64,000 bases of DNA. Source: Alphaproteobacteria bacterium. GTDB lineage: Bacteria; Myxococcota_A; UBA796; CAJQPC01. Made by a program: the position numbers and the translations under genes. Location of the stretch: assembly GCA_020632795.1 (NCBI GenBank), contig JACKEV010000009.1, positions 496,001 to 560,000 on the forward strand, in the 5' to 3' direction. Shown piece after piece: positions 44,037-52,675 of this stretch. Every line of letters begins with the position of its first letter. Positions within the stretch are counted from its first letter, which is position 1. The notes under the pieces are model-generated. The model worked only from the letters and a program-made list of their open reading frames with translations, did no database searches and was not told the DNA's origin.

Positions 44037-45083
44037 CTACGCGCCGTTGCCCTCGCACACCATCTCTCCGTCGACGTTCTCCTCGCCGATGGCCTCCATC
44101 AGGAGCCAGGCCTCGTCCCAGGTCAGGCTGGTGTTGTCCAGGATGAGCAGGTCGCCCTGGACCCGCTGCACGCCGTGCAGATCGGTGAGGTCGAAGAGCC
44201 TGGCGTTTCGCGACAGCTCCAGGCTGCCGCCGACGTGGGCGAGGCTCAGCGCCCCGTCCACCGCGCCCAGGGCGTCGTTGTCGAAGACCCGGACGTCCCC
44301 GTAGACCGCCTCCAGCCGCTCCAGGCCATGCAGGTCGGCGAGCCGGGGGTTCTCGTAGAGGGCCAGGCCCCCGACGCTGCGCAGCTCGCCCAGCCCGGAG
44401 AGGTCGATGAGGTTGTCGTTGTAGCGCACCTCGGTCAGGCCGCCGACCCGGGCCAGGGCGTCCAGGCCGGCGAGGTCCGGCAGGTCGGCGTGCCAGCCGA
44501 CGTAGAGGTAGCCGTCGATCTCCTGCACCCGGTCCAGGCCGGACAGGGAGGTCAGGGCGTTGTCGCTCAGGAACAGCCCGTCGCCGACATGCGCGACGTT
44601 GTCCAGGCCGGAGAGGTCCTCCAGCTCCCAGTTGGAGTAGACGCCCAGCTCGCCGGTGACCTCGGTGAGGCCCTCCAGCCCGTGCAGATCCACCAGATCG
44701 TCCGTGCCGGCGATGAGCACTGTCCCGCCCACGGACCGCAGGTTGGACAGGCCCTCGATGGAGGCCAGCTCCCAGTTGACATACAGCTCCAGGTCGCCGC
44801 CCACCACACACAGACAGTCCAGGGCGTCGAGGTCGGGGATGTTCGTGATGGAGACGACCAGATCGCCCGTGATGGCGTTGTGCTCACGACACAGATCCGC
44901 CAGCGCGGCCTGCGCCAGCTCGGCGGGCATCGGGGCGCGCATGTCGTCGCCTGCGACGATCAGGTCGCCCTCGAAGGGGTTCAGGGTGCCGCAGGCGTCG
45001 GGGACGGCGGAGTCGGTGACGTCCTCCTTGTCCTGGTCACAGCCGGCCGCCGCGAGGCAGAGGACGAGCGTCATGCGCTTCAT
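44037..45083 (-). CDS. Lipoprotein with receptor-L-domain/LRR-like repeats
   Basis: 348 residues from the ATG at 45083, preceded by GGGGAG. The signal MKRMTLVLCLAAAGCDQ gives a lipidated Cys at residue 15. The body is ~22-25-residue repeats of the type LSGLDNVAHVGDGLFLSDN and LHGLEGLTEVTGELGVYSN, the solenoid of receptor L domains. The last residues are VCEGNGA. It should be a surface-exposed recognition or scaffold protein; the ligand is unknown. Its stop is 13 bases right of the FHA start, so it could be the first gene of that operon. Confidence 0.8.
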   Translation of the reverse strand: MKRMTLVLCLAAAGCDQDKEDVTDSAVPDACGTLNPFEGDLIVAGDDMRAPMPAELAQAALADLCREHNAITGDLVVSITNIPDLDALDCLCVVGGDLELYVNWELASIEGLSNLRSVGGTVLIAGTDDLVDLHGLEGLTEVTGELGVYSNWELEDLSGLDNVAHVGDGLFLSDNALTSLSGLDRVQEIDGYLYVGWHADLPDLAGLDALARVGGLTEVRYNDNLIDLSGLGELRSVGGLALYENPRLADLHGLERLEAVYGDVRVFDNDALGAVDGALSLAHVGGSLELSRNARLFDLTDLHGVQRVQGDLLILDNTSLTWDEAWLLMEAIGEENVDGEMVCEGNGA

Positions 45084-45184
45084 GGGAACTCCCCTTGGTA
45101 CATGCTTCTCAGGTCTTGGCGTGCTCGTCACGCTCACCTGGGAAGAGCGGGGAGTCGCTGATCCGGATCACTCCGGCGGCGAGA

Positions 45185-46831
45185 TCAGCTGGGGCGGGCC
45201 AGCTCGAGGTGCACCTTGTCGCCCCGCAGCAGCAGGGGCTCGCCCCGGCGCAGCAGGGCCTCGGCCTCGCGGCGGCGCACCCCCACGAAGCTCTTGCGCT
45301 CGTGGATGGTGATGCGGCCGATGGCGGCCCCCGGCACCCCCGCGCCGTGGCCCAAAGCACCCACGATGTCTCCGGGGCGGACGTGGCTGCGGTGCCCGCG
45401 GGGCAGGAACAGCTCGATGAAGTCGTCGTCGCGCCCGTCGCGCCCGTCGCGCCCGTCCCGCACGCTGGGCTCGGGGGTGCGGTCGGGCGACTGCGCCCAG
45501 GTCGGCGGGGCCTCGCTGCGGGCCTCGAAGTCGACCGCGCGGTCCTCGGCCAGCAAGGCCACGGCGCTGGCGGCGAGGGCCTCGATGGAGAGATCCCCCG
45601 CTTCGAGCTGCTCGAACAGCCAGGCCAGCGCGGCGTCGGGCACGCCCTCCTCGGCCTGGTCCAGCAGCTCCTGCCACAGGGCCTCGCGGCCCCGGCGGGC
45701 GATGTCGGCGTCGCTGGCCACCCGGACGGGGGTGATGCGCACGCCCAGCTCGCGCTCGAAGGCGCTCATGCGGCGGCGCTCCCGGGGGGTGACGAAGCTG
45801 ATGGCGGCGCCGGGGCGCCCGGCGCGCCCGGTGCGGCCGATGCGGTGGACGTAGGTCTCGGCGTCGTCGGGCAGGTCGAAGTTGATGACGTGGGTGATGT
45901 GGTCGACGTCGATGCCCCGGGAGGCGACGTCGGTGGCCACGACCACGTCGAGGCGACCGGCGCGCAGCCGCCCGAGCACCCGCTCCCGGGCGGCCTGGGG
46001 CAGGTCGCCGTGGAGGGCGTCCACCGGCAGGCCGCGCTGGGCCAGGGCGTCGGCCAGCTCGGCGCAGTCCCGGCGGGTGCGCACGAAGATGAGGGTGGCG
46101 TCGCGGGCCTCGGCCTTGAGCACGCGGACCAGGGCGTCCAGCTTGTGGCGGTGGGGGACCAGGATGCCGGTCTGGGCGATGTGGTCGACGGTGAGGGGGG
46201 CCTCCTCGACCTGGACCTCCAGGGGATCCCGCAAGGTCCGCTCGGCGATGCGGCGGATGGGGTCGGGCATGGTGGCCGAGAACAGGGCGACCTGCCGGCC
46301 GGGCGGCGTGGCGTCGAGCAGGCGGGTGACCTCCTCGATGAACCCCATGCGCAGCATCTCGTCGGCCTCGTCGATGACGACGGTCTCCACGGCGGAGAGG
46401 TCCAGGCTGCCGCGCTCCAGGTGGTCGATGAGCCGGCCCGGGGTGCCCACCACCACCGGCACGTTCGCGGCCAGGCCGCGGAGCTGGGGGCGGTAGGACG
46501 CGCCGCCGTAGATGGCCAGCACGTCGACGGTGTCGAGCCCCTCGGCGTAGCTCAGCACGGCGTCGGCCACCTGCAGGGCCAGCTCGCGGGTGGGGGTGAG
46601 CACCAGGGCGCGGGTGGCCCCGGGGCGGTCCGCGAGGCGCTGGATGAGGGGGAGGCCGAAGGCGGCGGTCTTGCCGGAGCCGGTGCGGGCGCGGCCGATG
46701 ACGTCGCGGCCCTCCAGCAGCGGGGGGATGGCCTGGGCCTGGATGGGGGTGGGGGTGATGAAGCCGAGGGCGTCGACCGCCGCGCGCAGGCGGGGGTCGA
46801 GCGCCAGCGCGTCGAACGACGGGGTGGGCAT
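45185..46831 (-). CDS. DEAD-box RNA helicase with DbpA-type RNA-binding domain
   Basis: 548 residues. Q motif ITPTPIQAQAI, motif I ARTGSGKT (48-55), Ia PTRELALQV, motif II DEAD, motif III SAT, and motif VI HRIGRTGRAG. A C-terminal RNA-binding region follows at ~470-548 (DFIELFLPRGHRSHVRPGDIVG, IGRITIHERKSFVGV), as in DeaD/CsdA and DbpA. Between them is an unusual DGRDGRDGRDD stretch. The family unwinds short RNA duplexes in ribosome assembly and cold adaptation. The 101-bp gap to the LRR-like gene and the 54-bp gap to the PhnA-like gene suggest its own unit. Confidence 0.92.
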   Translation of the reverse strand: MPTPSFDALALDPRLRAAVDALGFITPTPIQAQAIPPLLEGRDVIGRARTGSGKTAAFGLPLIQRLADRPGATRALVLTPTRELALQVADAVLSYAEGLDTVDVLAIYGGASYRPQLRGLAANVPVVVGTPGRLIDHLERGSLDLSAVETVVIDEADEMLRMGFIEEVTRLLDATPPGRQVALFSATMPDPIRRIAERTLRDPLEVQVEEAPLTVDHIAQTGILVPHRHKLDALVRVLKAEARDATLIFVRTRRDCAELADALAQRGLPVDALHGDLPQAARERVLGRLRAGRLDVVVATDVASRGIDVDHITHVINFDLPDDAETYVHRIGRTGRAGRPGAAISFVTPRERRRMSAFERELGVRITPVRVASDADIARRGREALWQELLDQAEEGVPDAALAWLFEQLEAGDLSIEALAASAVALLAEDRAVDFEARSEAPPTWAQSPDRTPEPSVRDGRDGRDGRDDDFIELFLPRGHRSHVRPGDIVGALGHGAGVPGAAIGRITIHERKSFVGVRRREAEALLRRGEPLLLRGDKVHLELARPS

Positions 46832-46885
46832 GTCAGTCCTGGGTGATGCAGGGGCGACCTATGGGGTCGCGCGGGGTTGCGCCAG

Positions 46886-47272
46886 TCAGATCAGCGCCTC
46901 GACCTCCGGGTCGAGGTAGAGGCCGTCCACGCAGTCCCGGGCCCAGACGACGTCGTCCTGGGCGAGCTGACGGAGCATGCGGACCGCAAGGATCTGCGCG
47001 GGGCGGGTCTCGGACCACGCCGTGGTCTCCAGGAAGCGCATGGCGTCGGGATCACGGAAGCGCGAGGCGCTCGCCAGCGCCTGGCAGGGGGCGTCGAGCA
47101 TGAGGGCCCAGTCGGGCTCGGGCTCCTCGGGGCCGCCGGGCAACTCCACCACCTGGAGGGAGCCCCGTGCGCCGCACAGCTCGCAGGCGTTGCCCGCCCG
47201 GCGGGAGAGGGCCCGGCCCAGGCCGGCGAGGGCGGCCTGGTGGGCGTCGTGGCGTTCGCGTCCGCGGCTCAT
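46886..47272 (-). CDS. PhnA-like zinc-ribbon protein
   Basis: 128 residues. The N-terminal region (HQAALAGLGRALSRRAGNACELCGARGSLQVVELP) matches the PhnA zinc-ribbon N-terminus (CELCG), but the second Cys pair of classical PhnA is not evident. The rest is helical and rich in Asp/Ala/Leu. In spite of its name, the PhnA family has no clear role in phosphonate use. It overlaps the next upstream gene by 4 bases. Confidence 0.68.
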   Translation of the reverse strand: MSRGRERHDAHQAALAGLGRALSRRAGNACELCGARGSLQVVELPGGPEEPEPDWALMLDAPCQALASASRFRDPDAMRFLETTAWSETRPAQILAVRMLRQLAQDDVVWARDCVDGLYLDPEVEALI

Positions 47273-47646
47273 GCGGGGTCCTCCGAGATGAGGAGCTGGA
47301 GGGGGCGGCTGCACTGCGGGCAGTCGTCGTACATCTTCTCGGTGACCCGGCCGCCCTCCAGGGTGATGGCGGCCTGGCAGGCGGGGCAGGTGCCCTCGAC
47401 GCGGCCGAGCTTCGCCCGGGTGCGGAAGGTGGAGTACGCCGCGATGGCGCCCGCGAGGGGCAGCGCCCAGGTGGTGAACAGGTGGACGCCGGGCACGAAC
47501 AGGAAGGGGATGGCCAGCAGCACGCCGCCCAGCATCAGGCCCACGGACTTGCCGATGCGGGCGCCGTCCTCGGGGCGGGTCAGCTCGGCCCGGGTGGTGG
47601 TGGTGCCTCCGGTGTCGGCCCGGAGGGTGACGTCGACGGTGGCCAT
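47269..47646 (-). CDS. Small membrane protein with zinc ribbon
   Basis: 125 residues from the ATG at 47646 with GGAG upstream. Two adjacent TM segments (~33-70: SVGLMLGGVLLAIPFLFV and LFTTWALPLAGAIAAY) precede a cytosolic-type zinc ribbon TCPACQ..DDCPQCSRP (CxxC..CxxC). No family recognised. The middle gene of three small co-oriented genes (46886-48180) with a 4-base overlap downstream. Confidence 0.65.
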   Translation of the reverse strand: MATVDVTLRADTGGTTTTRAELTRPEDGARIGKSVGLMLGGVLLAIPFLFVPGVHLFTTWALPLAGAIAAYSTFRTRAKLGRVEGTCPACQAAITLEGGRVTEKMYDDCPQCSRPLQLLISEDPA

Positions 47647-47658
47647 CGTGCGCTCCGG

Positions 47659-48180
47659 TCAGCGGGTTCGGGAGACCTCGCTCTGTAGCATGCGGGCGAA
47701 GCGGTCGCCGCCCTCGCCCTCCCCGAAGGGGCAGGCCAGCGCCAGGTCCGGGGTGACGAGGGTGACGGTGGGGGTGGCGTCGGGGCCGTCGACCCGGACC
47801 TCGGCGTCGGCGAAGCCGCTGCGGGCCTGGATGGCGCCGCCCTGCCAGCGCACCAGCGCGCCGTCCACCACCAGGCAGCCGGCGCTGCCGTCGGCGGCCT
47901 CGGAGTGGTCGTGGTAGAGCGCGGGGACCTGATCGTCGCCGAGCACGCCCTGGTCGCGCAGCACGGCCAGCCGCCACACCTCCAGCTCGGTGCCCGAGGT
48001 CAGCTCCTTGGGGTTCTCGGCCAGGAGGAGCAGCCCGACCATCGAGCCGATGGCGCAGATCGCTGAGCCGAGCAGCATGGCCAGGACGATGGAGGCGTAC
48101 ATCGCCAGGCCCAGGGCCTGGAACTGCTCCAGGCAGCCCTGGGGCGCTTCATCGACGACTTCGAGGGGCGGGCGGGGCAA
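47659..48180 (-). CDS. Hypothetical membrane protein
   Basis: 173 residues from the TTG at 48180, with GGAG five bases upstream. One or two TM segments near residues 24-52 (ALGLAMYASIVLAMLLGS, ICAIGSMVGLLLL). The remaining region looks like a soluble beta-rich domain. No motif recognised. It is the first gene of the small - strand set, 230 bases from the divergent caspase gene. Confidence 0.6.
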   Translation of the reverse strand: MPRPPLEVVDEAPQGCLEQFQALGLAMYASIVLAMLLGSAICAIGSMVGLLLLAENPKELTSGTELEVWRLAVLRDQGVLGDDQVPALYHDHSEAADGSAGCLVVDGALVRWQGGAIQARSGFADAEVRVDGPDATPTVTLVTPDLALACPFGEGEGGDRFARMLQSEVSRTR

Positions 48181-48372
48181 GGATGCTCCGGGAGGGAGGG
48201 GCCCTCATAACCGGCTGTGCTGGGGGGAGGGGACGGGGTCGCGCCGTCTCCGCGCGCCCGCGCGCACCGGTGTGCCATGAAATCGTGTGTAATCCGCCCG
48301 ATTGCGGTGGAGGCATAGGATGGCGGGGCCGGACAAGCTGACGGAGCGGCCGGCCCGAAGACCTGCAACAGG

Positions 48373-48393
48373 GGCCCGCGCGCTGTGCGGGCC
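48373..48393 (+). promoter_or_regulatory. Hairpin just upstream of the caspase gene
   Basis: GGCCCGC-GCGCTGT-GCGGGCC has a 7-bp perfect stem, 17 bases before the ATG at 48411 and just before the GAGGAGAGGGAG ribosome-binding region. If transcribed, it lies in the 5' untranslated leader and could affect translation. Confidence 0.35.
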
Positions 48394-48410
48394 GAGGAGA
48401 GGGAGCCCTC

Positions 48411-50207
48411 ATGACCATCCAGCCTCCGCTGAACGCCGACGCCGCGGCGCAGCCCTCACCCACCGCCTACGCCCTCCTCATCGGCGTGACGGACTACAAG
48501 ACCTACGACCCGTCGGGCAGCAGCGATCTCCCGGGCGCGCGGGCGGACGCCGCCGCCTGGTGGCGCTACCTCGTGCTGGAGCTGCACTTCCCGCCGGAGC
48601 AGATCGAGCTGTTGGCCTGGCCCGCGCTCACGCCCGAGGAGCTGGCCCACCGCCCCGGCGAGCTGGAGCGGGCCCGGCGCACCCGCTTCGGCGTCGCGAG
48701 CCGCAGCGGGATCGAGCTGGCCTACCGCCGGCTGCTCAGCGCCGTGTGCGCGCACCCGGACAACGTCGGCCTGTTCACCTGGTCCGGCCACGGCAGCGCT
48801 CGGCTGATCCAGGCCCGGGACCCCGAGCCCGACCCCATCGGCCTCTACCTGTGCCCGCTGGACTATCGGGGGGGGGAACAGGGTGAGGTCCACGGAACCC
48901 TGTGGATCGAGGACCTCTTCCCGACCGATCAGTCGGACCTCACCCAGCGGATCACCTACGTGCTGGACACCTGCTACGCCTCGCCCCAACAGGTTCGGGC
49001 TCCGCAAGGCGCTCGGGGGCGCCACGGCCGGTCCCGCGGCCTCCCCATGATCGGCGCGCTGGCCGATCTGGCTCAGCACGCGCCCTACGCCAAGGGGAAT
49101 CCCGACGGGTCCTGCCGGACGGCGGTGGCCGGGCGGGTGCTGATGGCGGCGCGCTTTCGAGACCTGGCCTACGAGATCCGGGTCTGCGGCGAGGAGCGCG
49201 GCGCGTTCACCTGGGTGCTCCTCGCCATGCTGGAGCAGTGGCGGACTCAGCCCATCTACAAGGGGTGCCCCACCAGCCCCAGGATGCCGCTGGTCCGGCA
49301 CGATGACGTCGTCCAGATCACGCGCTCTGCGCTGGAGTTGCTGAACCTCGACCAGGCGCCCACGGTCGGCGGGCTCGCGCACCTTGGCGATCTGCTGGTG
49401 CTCCAGAGCGGGCAGAGCCTGCCCCGCGCCTACACCAACAGCCGACCGGACGCCGCGACGCTGCACAGCCAGCTCACCGGGGACCAGACCGGCGGCATCG
49501 TCTACCGGCTCACGCTCACCGTGAGCGGCACGCCGGGCAAGGAGTTCGCTGTTGTGTTCTCGGGCGGCACGCAGGGCATGTCGGAGGGCGTGAAGTGGGG
49601 GGGCGTCACGGCGGTGTCGGCCCTGTCCGAGTACTGGTTTGTGTCCCCCGACGGGGTGGAGGACGTGGACAGCGCCACCACCCTCACCCTCCAGTCCAAG
49701 GGGGGGCTGCGCTGGCCGGGCTTCACCTGCTATGAGGCGCAGCTCTTCCGCGCGCTGGTGAGCGACGAGGTCCACTTCAACCTCAGCGGCTCGAACCCCA
49801 AGTACAGGGCCTGGCCCGACACCAGCACCTGGTCGAAGCAGACGACGGACATCATCGCCAGCGACGTGAGCTGGCAGCTGACGTCCGGCGTCACGCTGCC
49901 TGTGGGCATGCGCTTCTTCCTGGGGAGCATCTCGGTGAGCGGGTCGAGCGTGGCGGTCGGCCTCGGCCTCAAGGTCACCAGCGGGCTGCTCACCCACCTC
50001 GCCTGGTTCAGCGCCGACAACGCGCTCGCCACCGTATACGCGCGCTGGACCCTCGGCGCAGGGGTGAAGGTGGCGGCCTACCCGGGCGGGGCGCTGGTGC
50101 TGGATCACGTCGCCAGCCCGACCCTGCCGACCTACGTCCGGCTGACCGAGATCGGCACGTCCACCTGGATCACCAACCCCGGGGGGACCGCGGAGTGTGA
50201 GTCGTAG
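48411..50207 (+). CDS. Caspase-like (peptidase C14 / metacaspase) protein
   Basis: 598 residues, without signal peptide or TM segment. A caspase fold spans ~18-300: first strand TAYALLIGVTDYK, catalytic His127 in FTWSGHGS and Cys188 in VLDTCYAS. Family members cut after Arg/Lys (metacaspase type) or Asp; specificity is unreadable. After ~340, a beta-rich C-terminal region of ~250 residues with repeated LTSGVTLPVG/LKVTSGLL-like strands shows no known motif and may recognise a ligand or hold the enzyme inactive. It converges with the kinase-FGE gene only 7 bases away and lies close to a trypsin-like protease gene. Confidence 0.85.
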   Translation: MTIQPPLNADAAAQPSPTAYALLIGVTDYKTYDPSGSSDLPGARADAAAWWRYLVLELHFPPEQIELLAWPALTPEELAHRPGELERARRTRFGVASRSGIELAYRRLLSAVCAHPDNVGLFTWSGHGSARLIQARDPEPDPIGLYLCPLDYRGGEQGEVHGTLWIEDLFPTDQSDLTQRITYVLDTCYASPQQVRAPQGARGRHGRSRGLPMIGALADLAQHAPYAKGNPDGSCRTAVAGRVLMAARFRDLAYEIRVCGEERGAFTWVLLAMLEQWRTQPIYKGCPTSPRMPLVRHDDVVQITRSALELLNLDQAPTVGGLAHLGDLLVLQSGQSLPRAYTNSRPDAATLHSQLTGDQTGGIVYRLTLTVSGTPGKEFAVVFSGGTQGMSEGVKWGGVTAVSALSEYWFVSPDGVEDVDSATTLTLQSKGGLRWPGFTCYEAQLFRALVSDEVHFNLSGSNPKYRAWPDTSTWSKQTTDIIASDVSWQLTSGVTLPVGMRFFLGSISVSGSSVAVGLGLKVTSGLLTHLAWFSADNALATVYARWTLGAGVKVAAYPGGALVLDHVASPTLPTYVRLTEIGTSTWITNPGGTAECES

Positions 50208-50214
50208 GGCGCGG

Positions 50215-52671
50215 TCAGAGCGATCTGCAGAGCCTGAAGCCCAGCGCGGTGTGGCGGTGGTCGGGGCGGTCGGCGAAGCGCGCGGCGGCCCGCCCCTGAT
50301 CGGGCACCGCGAGCCAGGCGCCGCCCCGGACCGCCCGGAAGTCGTCGTCCTCCGGGGCGGCGGATCTTCGAAGGAGCAGCCCGCGGGCGTCGCAGCCCGG
50401 CTGGTGACGCCACACATCCAGGCACCACTCCCGCACGTTGCCGACCGTGCCGCGCACGCCGTAGACGCTCTCATCGCCGGGGTGGGCGTCCGTGGGCTCG
50501 ATGCGGGGGGCGTCCGCGCGGCTGCCCAGCACGTTGGCCCAGGTGGGCTCGACGTGGTCGCCCCAGGCGCAGGCCCGCCCGTCCACCCCTCGGGCGGCCT
50601 TCTCCCACTCCAGCTCCAGGGGCAGGGTCCAGCGGCGGCCCTCCCGAGCGGAGAACCAGCGGGCGAAGGCCATCGCGGCGTGCCAGGTCACCATGGTCAC
50701 AGGGTGGTCGGGGCCGCCCACCTTGACGCTGAGGGCGTTGGGGAGGCTGAAGCGGTCCCCGGGGCCTCGAACGATGGCCAGCCGGTCCCGACCCTCCGCG
50801 CCAGGGTGCCCGGGGAGACGGGGCGCGTGCTGCAGGGCCTCGTCGACCCTCCCGGCGTCCGCGAGATCGTTGAGGAACTCCAGGAAGAGGCGGTTGGTCA
50901 CCGGCGCCCGCTTGATGACGAAGCCGTCCACCCACACCCGGGTGCGGGGGAAGCTGTCCGCCGCGAGGGGGTCGCCGCCTGCGAGCATCCAGCCACCGGG
51001 GACGACGCAGTCGTCGGGGTCCGGATCGGCGGCCAGGGGCAGGACCACCGGCCGCGCGCGCGGGTCGCCAGGGCGCACGCCGTCCCAGCGCTCGCCTCGC
51101 TCCAGGAGCACGGGACAGCGGACCGTGGCCCGCCCCGGCGCGCGCGCGGTCAGCAGGTAGCTGCCCGCGGGGAGGGCCATGTCCAGGGTGGGCCCTCGGT
51201 GGGGAGCGCCCAGCGTCTCGGGCACCAGCCGCCGGTCCCGCGCGACGAAGCGGGCCACGGTCACCTCGACCGCGTCGGGCTCGAAGCGCAGGCTCAAGTG
51301 AGCGGAGCCGGCCAGGAAGGCGGCGTGGGTCCCGTCGTCGTGGGCGCGCAGCAGGGCCTCGGCGTGGGCGACCCCTTCAGGGTCCCGGGCCTGCTCGGCG
51401 CGCACCAGCGCGTCCCGGTGGTGCCGGGCCAGCAGGGCGTGGGCCTCGGGCAGCCCCGGCTGGATGCGCAGGGCCCCGTGGACCGCCGTGAGCCAGTCGG
51501 CCTCCCGGACGGCGGCCTCCCGACGCAGGCCGGCGGCCTCCTCCAGCGCGCGCCAGGCCGGGCGCTTGAGGTCGACCGGGTCGAAGGGGCGCAGGCTGCC
51601 CAGGGTCGCCTCGGCCTGGGTCTGCAGGGCGTCGCTGCGGGCGCGGAGGTCCTGGATCGCGGGGGCGTCGGCCTCGGCCTCCTGGATGGCCGCGAGGGCC
51701 TGCGCCTGGCGCGCGGCGCCCTCGCTCCAGTCCCGCAGCGCTCGCCACAGGGCGCTGGCGTCCGTGTACCGGTCGGTCGGCACCCTTGACATCGCATATT
51801 CACATATCTTGCGGAGCGCAGGGTCCGCGTCGTCGGGGAGCGGCGGCGGCGGGCCCTCCAGCACCGAGAGCCAGGCCTCCCGCCCTCGGGTCGTGTACGG
51901 GGGCCGCCCGGCGAGCAGCCGGTAGAGCATGGCCCCGAGGGCGTACACGTCGGCGGCGGGGGTCACGGGCTCGCCCCGGGCCTGCTCGGGGGGCATCCAG
52001 ACCGGCGTGCCCAGCACCGCGCCGGCCGCGCTCTGCGGCATCGGGGCCTCGTCCCCGACGGCGGCCAGCCCCCAGTCCATCACCCGCACGTCGGAGAACT
52101 CCCCGATCATGAGGTTCTCGGGCTTGAGGTCCCGGTGCACCACGCCCGATTCGTGGGCGTGGGCGACGGCCTCGGCGGCGCGCTGGAGCAGCCCGACCCC
52201 CCGCCGCAGCGTCGGGCGGCTCGTCCGGAGCAGCGTGTGAAGGGTGCGCCCGCGCACCTCGTCCATCGCGTACCACAGCCGGCCGTTGTCCAGCTCGCCC
52301 AGGTCGTGCACGGAGACCACCCCGGGGTGCCGCAGCCGGGCGGTGATCCGGGCCTCCCGGGTGAAGCGCTGCCGGGCCTGGGGGTCGTCGACCAGATGCC
52401 ACGCCAGCAGCTTGATGGCCACGTCGCAGCCCAGCCGCTCGTCGCGGGCGCGCAGCACCTCCCCCATGCCCCCCTGTCCCAGGCGGCCCCCCAGCCGATA
52501 GCGGGCGGGGAGCCCCACCGGCGCCCGGGGGCTCGGGTCCCGCCCGTCGGCGGGGTCGAGGGTGGGGGCGGTGGGGAGGCCCCGCTCTGAGAGCAGGGAC
52601 GACACCGAGGCCGTCTCCTCGTCGCTCCACCCGAAGCGCTGCGCCAGCGCGGCCACCGTCCACTCCCCCAT
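50215..52671 (-). CDS. Ser/Thr protein kinase fused to an FGE-sulfatase-like domain (second of two)
   Basis: 818 residues from the ATG at 52671. Residues 1-35 form a small helical module (VAALAQRFGWSDEETASVSSLL). The kinase (~57-320) has GQGGMGEVLRARD, VAIKLL, HRDLKPEN, and MDWGLAA with DWG for DFG. A helical, TPR-like stretch follows. The last ~230 residues are an FGE-sulfatase fold (VTNRLFLEFLND, LPLELEWEKAARG, NVREWCLDVW, ALGFRLCRSL). The active-site cysteines of real FGEs are missing from the RGGAWLAV..R segment, so it is probably a sensor. Same design as the kinase encoded at 30676-33297. The FHA gene lies 4 bases upstream. Confidence 0.88.
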   Translation of the reverse strand: MGEWTVAALAQRFGWSDEETASVSSLLSERGLPTAPTLDPADGRDPSPRAPVGLPARYRLGGRLGQGGMGEVLRARDERLGCDVAIKLLAWHLVDDPQARQRFTREARITARLRHPGVVSVHDLGELDNGRLWYAMDEVRGRTLHTLLRTSRPTLRRGVGLLQRAAEAVAHAHESGVVHRDLKPENLMIGEFSDVRVMDWGLAAVGDEAPMPQSAAGAVLGTPVWMPPEQARGEPVTPAADVYALGAMLYRLLAGRPPYTTRGREAWLSVLEGPPPPLPDDADPALRKICEYAMSRVPTDRYTDASALWRALRDWSEGAARQAQALAAIQEAEADAPAIQDLRARSDALQTQAEATLGSLRPFDPVDLKRPAWRALEEAAGLRREAAVREADWLTAVHGALRIQPGLPEAHALLARHHRDALVRAEQARDPEGVAHAEALLRAHDDGTHAAFLAGSAHLSLRFEPDAVEVTVARFVARDRRLVPETLGAPHRGPTLDMALPAGSYLLTARAPGRATVRCPVLLERGERWDGVRPGDPRARPVVLPLAADPDPDDCVVPGGWMLAGGDPLAADSFPRTRVWVDGFVIKRAPVTNRLFLEFLNDLADAGRVDEALQHAPRLPGHPGAEGRDRLAIVRGPGDRFSLPNALSVKVGGPDHPVTMVTWHAAMAFARWFSAREGRRWTLPLELEWEKAARGVDGRACAWGDHVEPTWANVLGSRADAPRIEPTDAHPGDESVYGVRGTVGNVREWCLDVWRHQPGCDARGLLLRRSAAPEDDDFRAVRGGAWLAVPDQGRAAARFADRPDHRHTALGFRLCRSL

Positions 52672-52675
52672 GGGC

